Below are positions 7,692 through 15,470 of a stretch of DNA of 36,038 nt, in pieces (the stretch's first letter is position 1; every line of letters starts with the position of its first letter). This DNA is from Gallibacter sp963634825 (GTDB lineage: Bacteria; Bacillota; Clostridia; Peptostreptococcales; Anaerovoracaceae). The notes below the pieces were generated by a model. The model saw only the letters and a program-made list of their open reading frames with translations. It searched no databases and was not told where the DNA came from. The position numbers were made by a program, and so were the translations under genes. The stretch lies in the NCBI GenBank assembly GCA_963634825.1, contig CAVHCP010000013.1, positions 1 through 36,038 on the forward strand, in the 5' to 3' direction.

Positions 7692-8141
7692 CTACTTTGC
7701 TTCAAGATCCGATGCGCAGCAAGGGCACTTGATCGCATCTATGTGTATTTGCGATTTGCAATATGGACATTCCTTTGTCGTTGCAATCTCCTCTCCTGCC
7801 TGGGTATATCCTCGGAGACGATTTATCGCACGCACAACCAAAAATATCGAAAAAGCTATTATCAAAAATTGCACAACAGTTTGTATAAAGCTGCCATATG
7901 CGATAACGGATGTTGCCTCCTTCGCCTGCGCCAGCGTGTCATAGTGCTTGCCGTCTAAGGCTACAAATAAATTTGAGAAATCTATTTTGCCTGTTATAAG
8001 GCTGATTATCGGCATTATGATATCTTGTACTATCGAATTGACAATGCCGCTAAATGCCGATCCGACGACAACACCGACTGCCATGTCCATGACATTGCCA
8101 CGCATAATAAATTGCTTAAATTCGTTGATAAATCCCTTCAT
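7692..8141 (-). CDS. mscL: Large-conductance mechanosensitive channel with C-terminal zinc ribbon
   Basis: A 149-residue MscL that opens at high membrane tension to release solutes during hypo-osmotic shock. The N-terminal helix and first membrane helix (FKQFIMRGNVMDMAVGVVVG, residues 8-27) are classical, and the second membrane helix lies near 78-103. The C-terminus differs from E. coli MscL: it ends in CPYC...CPCC (about residues 124-142), a four-cysteine zinc-ribbon motif in place of the usual charged bundle. It precedes nfo by 29 bases. Confidence 0.94.
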   Translation of the reverse strand: MKGFINEFKQFIMRGNVMDMAVGVVVGSAFSGIVNSIVQDIIMPIISLITGKIDFSNLFVALDGKHYDTLAQAKEATSVIAYGSFIQTVVQFLIIAFSIFLVVRAINRLRGYTQAGEEIATTKECPYCKSQIHIDAIKCPCCASDLEAK

Positions 8142-8175
8142 TTATCTTCTCCCTTGATTTTCTCATAATAAACTT

Positions 8176-8199
8176 AAAGTGGAGCAATCGCCCCACTTT
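8176..8199. terminator. Hairpin between the acetyltransferase and mscL genes
   Basis: A ten-pair stem with one A.C mismatch and an AATC loop (8176-8185 with 8190-8199). It lies downstream of the acetyltransferase gene on the minus strand. The T-run after it is weak (TTTAAGTTTATT), so termination may be partial. Confidence 0.5.
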
Positions 8200-8213
8200 T
8201 GTAGTCATATACT

Positions 8214-8681
8214 TTATAAATACCTCATATAGAATTTGAGATCTACAGGATGGTATCCGACATCTGTCCATATAGTATGTGCATTCTCGTCTTCATAATT
8301 GCTGTGGAACTGTATCCTCTTGATGTTGTTGTCGAGTGCGTATTTTTCTACAAGCACAAGGCCCTCTTGACCGTATCCGTTACCTCTTTTTTCCTTGCGT
8401 ATAAAGAAATCATCAACTGTCATCGCATCCCCGTTTGACCAAATGCTAAATATCGTACTCAAATTTGCAAATCCTACAACTTCGCCCTCTTCTTCAAATA
8501 GAAGCAAGTTTATAGAAGGCTCTGCAGCAAGTGCGGCATCAAATGCCTTTTCTAAATTGATTGTCCTATTTCCCTTTGCTTCAGTCCAAAAATCATAACC
8601 GCATAGAGTTTGATCCATAAACGCTTTGTTCATTTCTACCCAAATATCCTTGTCCTTGGGTGTGCACTTTCTCACTATCAT
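8214..8681 (-). CDS. GNAT-family N-acetyltransferase
   Basis: A 155-residue acetyltransferase when started at 8681, where an AAGGAGA site precedes the ATG; an upstream in-frame extension of 40 residues has no such support. The fold pattern is GNAT: an N-terminal MIVRKCTPKD strand, a VVGFANL strand, then VDDFFIRKEKRGNGYGQEGL, which contains the acetyl-CoA-binding R/K-R-G-x-G-x-G loop. The C-terminal part (HSNYEDENAHTIWTDVGY) is typical of the family. Acceptor substrate cannot be deduced. Confidence 0.88.
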   Translation of the reverse strand: MIVRKCTPKDKDIWVEMNKAFMDQTLCGYDFWTEAKGNRTINLEKAFDAALAAEPSINLLLFEEEGEVVGFANLSTIFSIWSNGDAMTVDDFFIRKEKRGNGYGQEGLVLVEKYALDNNIKRIQFHSNYEDENAHTIWTDVGYHPVDLKFYMRYL

Positions 8682-8772
8682 CTTACTTTCTCCTTTTGTT
8701 TGTCCTTTTTTATTTTGTAAACCCTTATATAACTTCGTTGCGAATTTTTCGCACCGATAATGATCTATAAAA

Positions 8773-9447
8773 TCATATTTTTTTATATGCCTCGTTAGCA
8801 TATCTTATCATAATAAACTGTGCCAGCAATCCTGCTACTATTATTGCAACTGCAAGTATTTTTGCAATTATGGTAGGGAATACCGAAACTGTAGGCGTCA
8901 ACATTATTGATGCTGCGGTCCCTATCAAGCCTATCTTTAGCACCTTGATCCTGTCTGTTGCCAATTTCTTTTCGCCTTTTTTTGCCAAGAGCTGGGCCAT
9001 CGCTACTACCAACAAATAGTAAATCGCTAACATAGCAAGCTGCGAGATGTAATTCATAAACATCGCATATATATCGATAAAAGCCGTCGCTCCGATCCCG
9101 TTTTTATATTGCTTATACACAAATACAATGCTGAGTGCTTTTGCCGCGACGCCTACTATCGAGACAAAAAAACCCTTGCGTAGCTCTATGCGCTTGCCAC
9201 TTGTCCGTAGCATACCATATAGCACTGCCAACCACGCCAGTAAGCTGATTGCAGCATTTGCCCAAAGCAAGGCCGATATATGTGTAAACTGATCTACGAT
9301 GCTAGTAAGCGCCGTCATCACCGCCATAAGCGCAAGCCCCGCCAATATATATTTTAGCCCGTCTATGCTACCATTTGTCGTGACTTTTGTTTTTTTGCTC
9401 GGCTGACTCTTCGCCTTAGCAGTCGTTTTCTTAGCCGGTTGTGCCAT
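8773..9447 (-). CDS. Multi-pass membrane protein with basic N-terminal tail, function unknown
   Basis: A 224-residue protein when started at 9447, where GGAGG lies just upstream (an alternative in-frame start 54 bases earlier lacks one). The first 28 residues are rich in Lys, Ala, Thr and Pro (AKKTTAKAK), resembling a DNA- or RNA-binding or lipid-contacting tail. About six hydrophobic helices follow. I do not recognise the family. It is divergent from the ArsR-type regulator at 9630 and is the nearest candidate target for it. The spacing of 91 bases to the acetyltransferase suggests separate or partly coupled expression. Confidence 0.7.
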   Translation of the reverse strand: MAQPAKKTTAKAKSQPSKKTKVTTNGSIDGLKYILAGLALMAVMTALTSIVDQFTHISALLWANAAISLLAWLAVLYGMLRTSGKRIELRKGFFVSIVGVAAKALSIVFVYKQYKNGIGATAFIDIYAMFMNYISQLAMLAIYYLLVVAMAQLLAKKGEKKLATDRIKVLKIGLIGTAASIMLTPTVSVFPTIIAKILAVAIIVAGLLAQFIMIRYANEAYKKI

Positions 9448-9504
9448 TTTTACCTCCAAAATCAGTACTCCTATTATCACACAAAAAAAACCTTTTTTCA
9501 ATAC

Positions 9505-9600
9505 TATTGACAGATTTTAAATTTTGTTGTATCGTCAATAGGCGATAAACAATTTTATCGCAACTATTCAAAAATCCCGCCGAGAGTATTACTCTCAGCG
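9505..9600. promoter_or_regulatory. Three successive inverted repeats between divergent genes
   Basis: Three perfect or near-perfect dyads lie head to tail. TATTGAC (9505-9511) pairs with GTCAATA (9534-9540). GCGATAAA (9542-9549) pairs with TTTATCGC (9554-9561) across CAAT. GAGAGTA (9582-9588) pairs with TACTCTC (9590-9596), flanked by CGC and GCG. A plausible plus-strand -35 TTGACA (9507-9512) lies in the first, with a weak -10 (TATCGT, 9530-9535) 17 bases later. They may be operators of the downstream ArsR-type regulator or leader hairpins. Confidence 0.55.
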
Positions 9601-9629
9601 CTACTTTAATTCACAGAAAGGAAACTGCT

Positions 9630-9959
9630 ATGCGCATAAGAAAAGACAAAGGTTTGACACAGGAAGACGAGATCCTCCTTTTAGCGAAGGTTTCGGACGC
9701 TTTGGCGCATCCCTTGCGAATAAAAATTTTTCAATTTATAATGCAAAACAATGCTACGATGACACCTGTTTGTAACAAAGATATCGTTGCAAGCTTTGAC
9801 TACGCACAGGCAACTATTTCGCAGCACCTAAAAACTCTCACATCATCCGGCCTTATCGATGTAAAGAAAAAAGAACAGTTTTCTTACTACTTTGTAAATG
9901 TCGGTATGCACGCAAAGTATGTGGATGTAGTCAGCAAATTTATAAGACAAGGGCTATAA
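9630..9959 (+). CDS. ArsR-like winged-helix transcriptional regulator
   Basis: A 109-residue HTH protein. The phrase VSDALAHPLRIKIFQFI (25-41) is the typical first helix pair of ArsR-like regulators, and YAQATISQHLKTLTSSGLI is the recognition helix and wing start. There is a single Cys (CNKDI) and no recognisable alpha-3 or alpha-5 metal site, so the signal is unknown and may not be a metal. The start has an AGAAAGGAAA site. Inverted repeats at 9505-9600 are candidate binding sites. Convergent rubrerythrin and divergent membrane-protein genes are the neighbours. Confidence 0.85.
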   Translation: MRIRKDKGLTQEDEILLLAKVSDALAHPLRIKIFQFIMQNNATMTPVCNKDIVASFDYAQATISQHLKTLTSSGLIDVKKKEQFSYYFVNVGMHAKYVDVVSKFIRQGL

Positions 9960-10016
9960 TATAGCCTTTTTCTTTCCTTTTTCTTTACCGATAAAACTTA
10001 TCCTGCAAGCACCTCA

Positions 10017-10050
10017 AAAAGCTCCCCTGCAAAATTGCAGGAGAGCTTTT
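10017..10050. terminator. Bidirectional terminator between the ArsR-like gene and rubrerythrin
   Basis: A long stem with one C.A mismatch (AAAAGCTC-C-CCTGCAA against TTGCAGG-A-GAGCTTTT) with an AA loop. It is flanked by T on both strands, the better run being on the minus strand, where it ends the rubrerythrin transcript. Confidence 0.85.
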
Positions 10051-10059
10051 CCCTCAAGC

Positions 10060-10605
10060 TTATTTTCCAAAATATCTTTTTAAAAGACCTGCAAATGCTC
10101 TGCCATGTCTTGCCTCATCCTTTGCCATCTCATGAACTGTATCGTGGATAGCATCAAGATTTAACTGCTTAGCCTTTGTCGCAAGAGCTTTTTTGCCCTC
10201 GCAAGCACCTGCTTCCGCATCTACTCTCATCTGTAGGTTCTTTTCTGTAGAGTCAGTTACGACATCTCCGAGAAGCTCTGCAAACTTCGCTGCGTGTTCT
10301 GCTTCCTCATAGGCAGCCTTTTCCCAGTAAAGTCCGATTTCCGGATAACCTTCTCTGTGAGCAACCCTTGCCATCGCAAGATACATACCTACTTCTGTAC
10401 ATTCTCCCATAAAATTGTCGTTAAGCCCCTGCACGATTTCAGGGTCTACGCCCTTTGCTACGCCTACAACATGTTCGTCTGCCCATGTTACTGTGCCACC
10501 TTCAACTTTTTTGAATTTTTCTGCCGGTACACCGCACTGCGGACACTTTTCCGGTGGAGTATCTCCCTCATGTGTGTAACCGCATACTGTACAAACCCAT
10601 TTCAT
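10060..10605 (-). CDS. Reverse rubrerythrin (NADH-dependent peroxidase type)
   Basis: A 181-residue non-heme iron protein with domain order reversed relative to classic rubrerythrin. An N-terminal rubredoxin-like FeS4 domain (Cys5, Cys8, Cys21, Cys24) is followed by a ferritin-like four-helix domain with diiron ligands, including EEAEH around 97-101 and DEARH near 163-167. In clostridia such proteins reduce H2O2 and O2 and protect against oxygen. It has its own strong promoter (10655-10682) and an AGGAGG site, consistent with stress-induced expression. The regulator is not identifiable. Confidence 0.92.
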   Translation of the reverse strand: MKWVCTVCGYTHEGDTPPEKCPQCGVPAEKFKKVEGGTVTWADEHVVGVAKGVDPEIVQGLNDNFMGECTEVGMYLAMARVAHREGYPEIGLYWEKAAYEEAEHAAKFAELLGDVVTDSTEKNLQMRVDAEAGACEGKKALATKAKQLNLDAIHDTVHEMAKDEARHGRAFAGLLKRYFGK

Positions 10606-10654
10606 ATCATTTACCTCCTAATCGTTTGCTTAGTATTTGCTTTCTTAATAGTAC

Positions 10655-10682
10655 ATTATACTGTGGGACTTGCGTTTGTCAA
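10655..10682 (-). promoter_or_regulatory. Promoter of the rubrerythrin gene
   Basis: On the minus strand, TTGACA (10682-10677) and TATAAT (10660-10655) have perfect consensus hexamers with a 16-base spacer, 49 bases before the start codon. Confidence 0.8.
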
Positions 10683-10822
10683 CGCTTCTCTCTACCTTTT
10701 CCGAATGCTCGCAAATTGTCTCTTTTGATTACATATCAATAGAAAAAAGTGTTATTTTTACTGTTTTTGTGGTAATATTTTTTATATATAAATTTAAAGT
10801 AAAACAATCGGAGGTAATAAAA

Positions 10823-11047
10823 ATGGAAGATAAAATCAAGGAAGTACTCGATCAAATAAGACCTATATTGCAAAGAGACGGAGGCGACCTTGAATTTGTG
10901 GAATACACAGATGATAAGATCGTTCGCGTAAGGCTTCAAGGTGCTTGTGCGGGCTGTATGGGTGCTCAGATGACACTAAAGGGTATCGTCGAGAACATAT
11001 TAAAGGAAGCATATCCTGACGATATCGCATCTGTTGAAGCAGTATAA
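10823..11047 (+). CDS. NifU C-terminal-domain (NfuA-type) Fe-S cluster scaffold
   Basis: A 74-residue protein consisting only of the Nfu domain, started at 10823 behind a GGAGG site (in-frame codons upstream are not supported). Typical phrases are IRPILQRDGGDLEFVE and the cluster-binding CAGC (Cys42, Cys45), which in dimeric homologues holds a [4Fe-4S] cluster for transfer to apoproteins. That fits a genome segment rich in ferredoxin-type enzymes. The dipeptidase follows after 15 bases and is probably cotranscribed. Confidence 0.92.
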   Translation: MEDKIKEVLDQIRPILQRDGGDLEFVEYTDDKIVRVRLQGACAGCMGAQMTLKGIVENILKEAYPDDIASVEAV

Positions 11048-11062
11048 ATCGGAGGATAACTC

Positions 11063-12499
11063 GTGGAAAATATCAAAGCTATATATAAATGTATAGAAGC
11101 TAATAAGGACGATATGATAAAAACCCTGACGGAGCTTCTAAATATAAATAGCGAGGCTTCAGAGCCTAAGACTGATGCTCCATTTGGTAAAGGCGTTTCG
11201 GACGCCTTTCTTTATACGCTCAATAAAGCAGAGCAAGACGGCTTTATCACAAAAAATGTAGATAATTTCGGCGGTCATATACAGCTTGCTGCTACCGGCG
11301 ATTTTGACGGAGAGACTATGGGCATCCTTGGGCACCTTGATGTAGTGCCCGCAGGCGACGGCTGGGAAACAGACCCTTACACCGCAACGATAAAGGACGG
11401 ACTTATCTATGCCCGCGGGGCAGAGGACGACAAAGGTCCTACAATAGCGGCTTATTTTGCTATGAAAGCTATCAAAGACGCCGGTATCAAGCTAAACAAA
11501 AATGTCAGGCTGATACTCGGTCTCGATGAGGAAACCGATTGGCGTGGTATGGATTATTATCTCGAAAAAGAGCAGGCCCCTGATTTTGGCTTTACTCCTG
11601 ATGCGGATTTCCCACTCGTATATGCCGAAAAAGGAATCCTCACCTTTGACCTCGCTCAAAAATTTACAAAGACACAAAATACAGGACTTGAGCTAAAGAC
11701 CTTTGTCGGAGGCAAAGCTGCCAATATGGTTGCCGACTCTGCGAGAATGGTCGTTTTTTCAAGACAAGGCGGATATGAAGACATAAAGCAAATGGTCGCC
11801 GACTATAGACAGGAAACAGGGCAAAAGATAAATTGCAAGGGCGTCGGCAAAAGCTTTGAAATCACAGCCGAGGGCAATCCTTCTCATGGTGCGCAGCCAC
11901 AAAATGGTATAAATGCCATTTCTATACTTATGGATTTTGCTAAAAATCTTGAGTTTGATAATGATAGCGTCAATGATTTCATTTCTTTTTATAACGAATG
12001 TATCGGCTTTGAGCTTGACGGCACAAAGCTTGGGATCGGCTTTGAAGATGAGCTTTCGGGAGGTACGGTCGTAAATATAGGTATGCTCGAACTCGATAAA
12101 AAATCCGCAAGGCTTACCGTCAATGTCAGATTTCCTGTTTCATATGATGACGAAGTATTATACAAAAGTCTTTCGGATGCACTTTCCGGCTACAATATCG
12201 GCATCGTAAAGAGGAAATATCAACCGCCTCTTTTTGTCGAAAAGGAAAGTCATCTCGCACAAACTCTTTTGTGCGCCTATCAAGCCGTGACCGGCGATAT
12301 GGATTCAGAGCCGTTTATAATCGGTGGCGGCACATATGCAAGAGCGATGAAAAACTTTGTTGCTTTTGGTGCTAAATTCCCAAATGAAGAAGAAAAAGCA
12401 CATCAAAAAAACGAGTGTTTTTCAATAGAAAACCTCATCAAATGCACACAAATATATGCACGTGCAATTTATATGCTTTGCACACAAAAAAATGCTTGA
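11063..12499 (+). CDS. M20-family dipeptidase (PepV/Sapep type)
   Basis: A 478-residue di-metal aminoacyl dipeptidase. Metal and catalytic residues are visible: His91 and Asp93 in GHLDVVP, the bridging Asp122 in EDDKGP, Glu157/Glu158 in LDEETDWRG, a later Asp in TPDADFP, and a final His in EKAHQKNE near the C-terminus. The insert between the halves is the PepV lid domain. Translation starts at GTG (11063) with GGAGG seven bases upstream. Such enzymes feed free amino acids from imported dipeptides, matching the amino-acid-oxidising operon further along. Confidence 0.93.
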   Translation: MENIKAIYKCIEANKDDMIKTLTELLNINSEASEPKTDAPFGKGVSDAFLYTLNKAEQDGFITKNVDNFGGHIQLAATGDFDGETMGILGHLDVVPAGDGWETDPYTATIKDGLIYARGAEDDKGPTIAAYFAMKAIKDAGIKLNKNVRLILGLDEETDWRGMDYYLEKEQAPDFGFTPDADFPLVYAEKGILTFDLAQKFTKTQNTGLELKTFVGGKAANMVADSARMVVFSRQGGYEDIKQMVADYRQETGQKINCKGVGKSFEITAEGNPSHGAQPQNGINAISILMDFAKNLEFDNDSVNDFISFYNECIGFELDGTKLGIGFEDELSGGTVVNIGMLELDKKSARLTVNVRFPVSYDDEVLYKSLSDALSGYNIGIVKRKYQPPLFVEKESHLAQTLLCAYQAVTGDMDSEPFIIGGGTYARAMKNFVAFGAKFPNEEEKAHQKNECFSIENLIKCTQIYARAIYMLCTQKNA

Positions 12500-12530
12500 A
12501 AATTTATTTTTTCAGAGTACAATATTGTAC
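12496..12530 (+). promoter_or_regulatory. Candidate promoter and 14-base palindrome before the ArsB/NhaD-type permease
   Basis: TTGAAA (12496-12501) and TACAAT (12518-12523) are 16 bases apart. The perfect palindrome GTACAATATTGTAC (12517-12530) overlaps the putative -10 and has no T-run, so it looks like an operator rather than a terminator. Confidence 0.4.
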
Positions 12531-12606
12531 GTGGATAAATTCTTTTTGTGTGTTTTGTAACTCAAATAGAGCCAAAAAATGAAACAAATAAGGGAGGTAT
12601 ATTCTT

Positions 12607-13887
12607 TTGGATCAGTCACAAATTATTTCTATTGTAGTCTTTCTCGCTGTAATAGCACTTATCGTTTGGAATAAAATCCACGAAGCTGTTATAGCCGTTG
12701 CAGGCTCAGTAGCTCTATTGCTATTGCACATCCTCGATGTAGAAACGGCGGCAAGTTATATAGACTACAACACTATCGGCGTACTTGTCGGTATGATGTT
12801 GCTTGTTAATGTAATAAAGCATTCGGGTATGTTTGAATATATCGCAATCAAAACTGCGAAAATTGCGAAAGGTGACCCTTGGAGGATTATGATGATGTTT
12901 ATCATCGTTACAGCTGTTTTATCCGGATTTTTGGATAACGTAACAACTGTACTTCTCATAGGACCTATGACGATTTCTATCACTCGTATGCTCGGTCTAA
13001 ACCCTGTACCATTTTTGCTATCTCAGATATTAGCATCTAATATGGGTGGTACAGCAACTCTTATCGGTGACCCACCAAATATCATGATAGGTAGCCAAGC
13101 AGGTCTGTCATTTATGGACTTTATCGTAAATGCCGCACCGGCAATCGTTATCATTATGATAGTATTTATCCTTGGACTAAAGGTTATCTATGGCAAAAAG
13201 ATGCATGTTGAGGACTCCGCAATACAGCGAATAATGCTTCTCGACGAAACAAAAGCCATAGAAGATCCTGCTCTTATGAAAAAGAGCATCGTTATGATTT
13301 GCCTCGTAGTGCTCGGATTTATATTCCATTCACAGTTAAATGTCGAATCAAGCGTAGTTGCTCTTACAGCTGCCGCAATTATGATGATTATCGGAAAGCA
13401 AAAAGCCGAGGATATCATTGCGGACGTAGAGTGGACTTCGATCATATTCTTTACAGCATTATTTATAGTTGTTGGCGGACTTGTTGAAACAGGCGTTGTA
13501 GGCAAACTTGCAAATGTAATAATCAGTGCAACTTCAGACAGACCTATAATGACAATGCTCATCATACTTTGGGCTTCCGCACTTTTGTCAACTATACTCA
13601 ACAATATACCGTTCGTTGCCGCACTTATACCTCTTGTAATAGATATGGGACAAAGCGGTATGGATGTATTCCCACTCTGGTGGGCAATCTCACTTGGTGC
13701 TTGCCTCGGCGGTAATGGTACTCTTGTCGGAGCTTCGGCAAATATCGTACTTGCCAATATCAGTGCAAAGCACGGATATCCGATTTCGTTTGCGAGATTC
13801 TTTAAATTTGGATTTCCGGCAATGCTTATGTCGATAGTAATTTCAACAATATATCTCGTAGTCAGATACGGTATATTCTATTACTAA
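12607..13887 (+). CDS. ArsB/NhaD-superfamily (P-protein-like) ion permease
   Basis: A 426-residue protein with about eleven membrane helices. It carries the two family hallmarks in inverted repeat halves: NMGGTATLIGDPPNIMIG (about residue 149-166) and GGNGTLVGASANIVL (about 375-390). The family includes arsenite pumps, Na+/H+ antiporters and dicarboxylate carriers; the DPPN sequence fits the P-permease branch but does not fix the substrate. Translation starts at TTG (12607) behind a GGGAGG site. No arsenic genes accompany it, so arsenite export is only one option. Confidence 0.88.
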   Translation: MDQSQIISIVVFLAVIALIVWNKIHEAVIAVAGSVALLLLHILDVETAASYIDYNTIGVLVGMMLLVNVIKHSGMFEYIAIKTAKIAKGDPWRIMMMFIIVTAVLSGFLDNVTTVLLIGPMTISITRMLGLNPVPFLLSQILASNMGGTATLIGDPPNIMIGSQAGLSFMDFIVNAAPAIVIIMIVFILGLKVIYGKKMHVEDSAIQRIMLLDETKAIEDPALMKKSIVMICLVVLGFIFHSQLNVESSVVALTAAAIMMIIGKQKAEDIIADVEWTSIIFFTALFIVVGGLVETGVVGKLANVIISATSDRPIMTMLIILWASALLSTILNNIPFVAALIPLVIDMGQSGMDVFPLWWAISLGACLGGNGTLVGASANIVLANISAKHGYPISFARFFKFGFPAMLMSIVISTIYLVVRYGIFYY

Positions 13888-13947
13888 GCGTAGCACTTGT
13901 GAAACAAAATAATATATAACAATATAGCGATACATAAAATCAACTTT

Positions 13948-13985
13948 AAAAGGCTCATTGCAATATGCAACGAGCCTTTTTTGTT
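13948..13985. terminator. Bidirectional terminator between permease and tsaE
   Basis: AAAAGGCTC-A-TTGCA and TGCAA-C-GAGCCTTTT form a long stem (13948-13980) with an ATA loop, followed by TTGTTTTT on the plus strand. On the minus strand it also serves the tsaE operon. Confidence 0.85.
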
Positions 13986-14000
13986 TTTCTGTAATTACCC

Positions 14001-14426
14001 TTATAAAGAAAAGTTATATCTATACTCTCTTTCATTTGGCTTGCTTCCATAATCGATAAATATCAGCTTTGCACTTTCGGGTATCACTTCCGAAACAACG
14101 TCTGCCCACTCAACAATGCACACGCCGTCTCCAAAAAAATACTCCTCATATCCGAGCTCATACATTTCCTGTGCATCTGCAAGTCTATATACATCAAAAT
14201 GATAAAGCGGTAGCCTCCCGCTTTTATATTCCTGCACAATCGTAAAGGTCGGGCTTGTGATTTCTTCCTTTATCCCAAGCTCCTTTGCTATATATTTTGT
14301 AAGCGTTGTCTTTCCTGTCCCAAGATCTCCGACAAGTGCGATGATGTCGCCTGCCACAAGTACGCCTGCAAGCTTTTTTGCAAATGCTTCTGTATCTGCT
14401 TCATTTTTTATGATGCGGCTTTCCAT
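14001..14426 (-). CDS. tsaE: tRNA threonylcarbamoyladenosine biosynthesis ATPase TsaE
   Basis: A 141-residue P-loop ATPase needed for t6A37 modification of ANN-decoding tRNAs with TsaB, TsaC and TsaD. Walker A is GDLGTGKTTL, followed by ITSPTFTIVQEY, YHFDVYRL and the IVEWADV signature of the family. The start is uncertain: ATG 14426 has GAAGGG somewhat far upstream, and an in-frame TTG at 14483 would add 19 atypical residues, so the ATG is preferred. It is the last gene of the 20707-14001 minus-strand run. tsaB and tsaD, often adjacent, are absent here. Confidence 0.92.
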   Translation of the reverse strand: MESRIIKNEADTEAFAKKLAGVLVAGDIIALVGDLGTGKTTLTKYIAKELGIKEEITSPTFTIVQEYKSGRLPLYHFDVYRLADAQEMYELGYEEYFFGDGVCIVEWADVVSEVIPESAKLIFIDYGSKPNEREYRYNFSL

Positions 14427-14490
14427 CTGATTTTCATTCCCTTCTTTGCAATATGATGCCCATTGCAACCAGAGCTGTAACAAATCCTAT

Positions 14491-15426
14491 TTACTTAAAT
14501 GTAACATTGTATTTTTCGATAAGCTTCATCGGTTTATAACTAAGCTTTGATTTGCGCAAACCGGGAAGTCCCATATCCTCTTCTCTGTTTACATATTTTA
14601 TCTCAAGAGGCAAATGCTTACAAAACTCCATATTTATTATCTGATACAGCCCACGGTAATTGATATTTGCCTTTTCGATATGCACCCCTACCGTATTTTT
14701 GTTTATCACGCCACCTACGCTAAGCGCCTCAAGCTTGCCATTTATATATATCGAACCCGCAAGATATTTTGCTTCTTCTATGTGATTAAAAACATCCCGC
14801 ATAGCCTTTTCTTCCATCTCAAGGAGCTGTCTTTCGTGTGGCGGAATATCCTTTCGTGCATTAAACTCTGCGATAAACTCCATAGCATCATCCGCCATAT
14901 CGCTTGTCAAAGGTCTGTACTCATACTCATAATTTTTTAAAAAATAGTTCATATGATTTTTCTTTTTATGAAGATCTCTGCCTTTGAGCTCTATCATATT
15001 TTCCTTTTTATAAAGGTAATCAAAATTGTCTCTGTCTGCTTCTATCTTTAGCTCTCCCGGGAAAGCCCTCTGTAGCTCCTCTGTGAGTGCAAATGGCACA
15101 AGTCCCATTAAAAACGGATATCCTGCATCCTCGACCTTTTCTTTTGCCAAAAGTACAGCTTCCCGTAGCTTTGCAGGCTCATACTTCCCGTTGCTTGTGA
15201 GTGGCACGCTGGCAAAAGGAAATATTATTCCTTCCTCTAACTCAAGGTAGTTCATACCGCACAGGCAAACGTATTCTCCGAATTTTTGCCAAGAAAAATC
15301 ATTTATATCCCGCCACATATAAAGAGAGGAAAACGATAGCCCCGACGTGCCATATCTGTATCCTCTCAAATATTTTTGTAGCTCTTCCCTGTTTTCTATG
15401 CTTATATCATTATCAAAAATCGCCAT
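14491..15426 (-). CDS. DUF2156 (phosphatidylglycerol lysyltransferase-like) protein
   Basis: A 311-residue protein built of two GNAT-like folds. Typical phrases are SGLSFSSLYMWRD near the N-terminus, LHKKKNHMNYFLKNYEYEY in the middle, and INMEFCKH...YVNREEDMGLPGLRKSKLSYKP at the end, the last being a hallmark of the LPG synthase C-terminal domain. It lacks the membrane-flippase half of MprF and is therefore a soluble aminoacyl- or acyltransferase of unknown acceptor. It lies between surE and tsaE on the same strand. Confidence 0.85.
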   Translation of the reverse strand: MAIFDNDISIENREELQKYLRGYRYGTSGLSFSSLYMWRDINDFSWQKFGEYVCLCGMNYLELEEGIIFPFASVPLTSNGKYEPAKLREAVLLAKEKVEDAGYPFLMGLVPFALTEELQRAFPGELKIEADRDNFDYLYKKENMIELKGRDLHKKKNHMNYFLKNYEYEYRPLTSDMADDAMEFIAEFNARKDIPPHERQLLEMEEKAMRDVFNHIEEAKYLAGSIYINGKLEALSVGGVINKNTVGVHIEKANINYRGLYQIINMEFCKHLPLEIKYVNREEDMGLPGLRKSKLSYKPMKLIEKYNVTFK

Positions 15427-15470
15427 TTTATTTTGTTATTTGCTCCTTTGCTTTCTTTCTTTATTCACTC

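Noticed and set aside
9582..9600. Hairpin before the ArsR-like gene as a terminator
   Set aside because: No T-run follows it on either strand, and no gene ends upstream of it.
12607..13887. Arsenite efflux pump as a firm call
   Set aside because: No arsenate reductase or arsenic-type regulator is adjacent, and the sequence fits the broader ArsB/NhaD superfamily. The nearest ArsR-like gene (9630) lacks arsenic-binding cysteines and is not linked.
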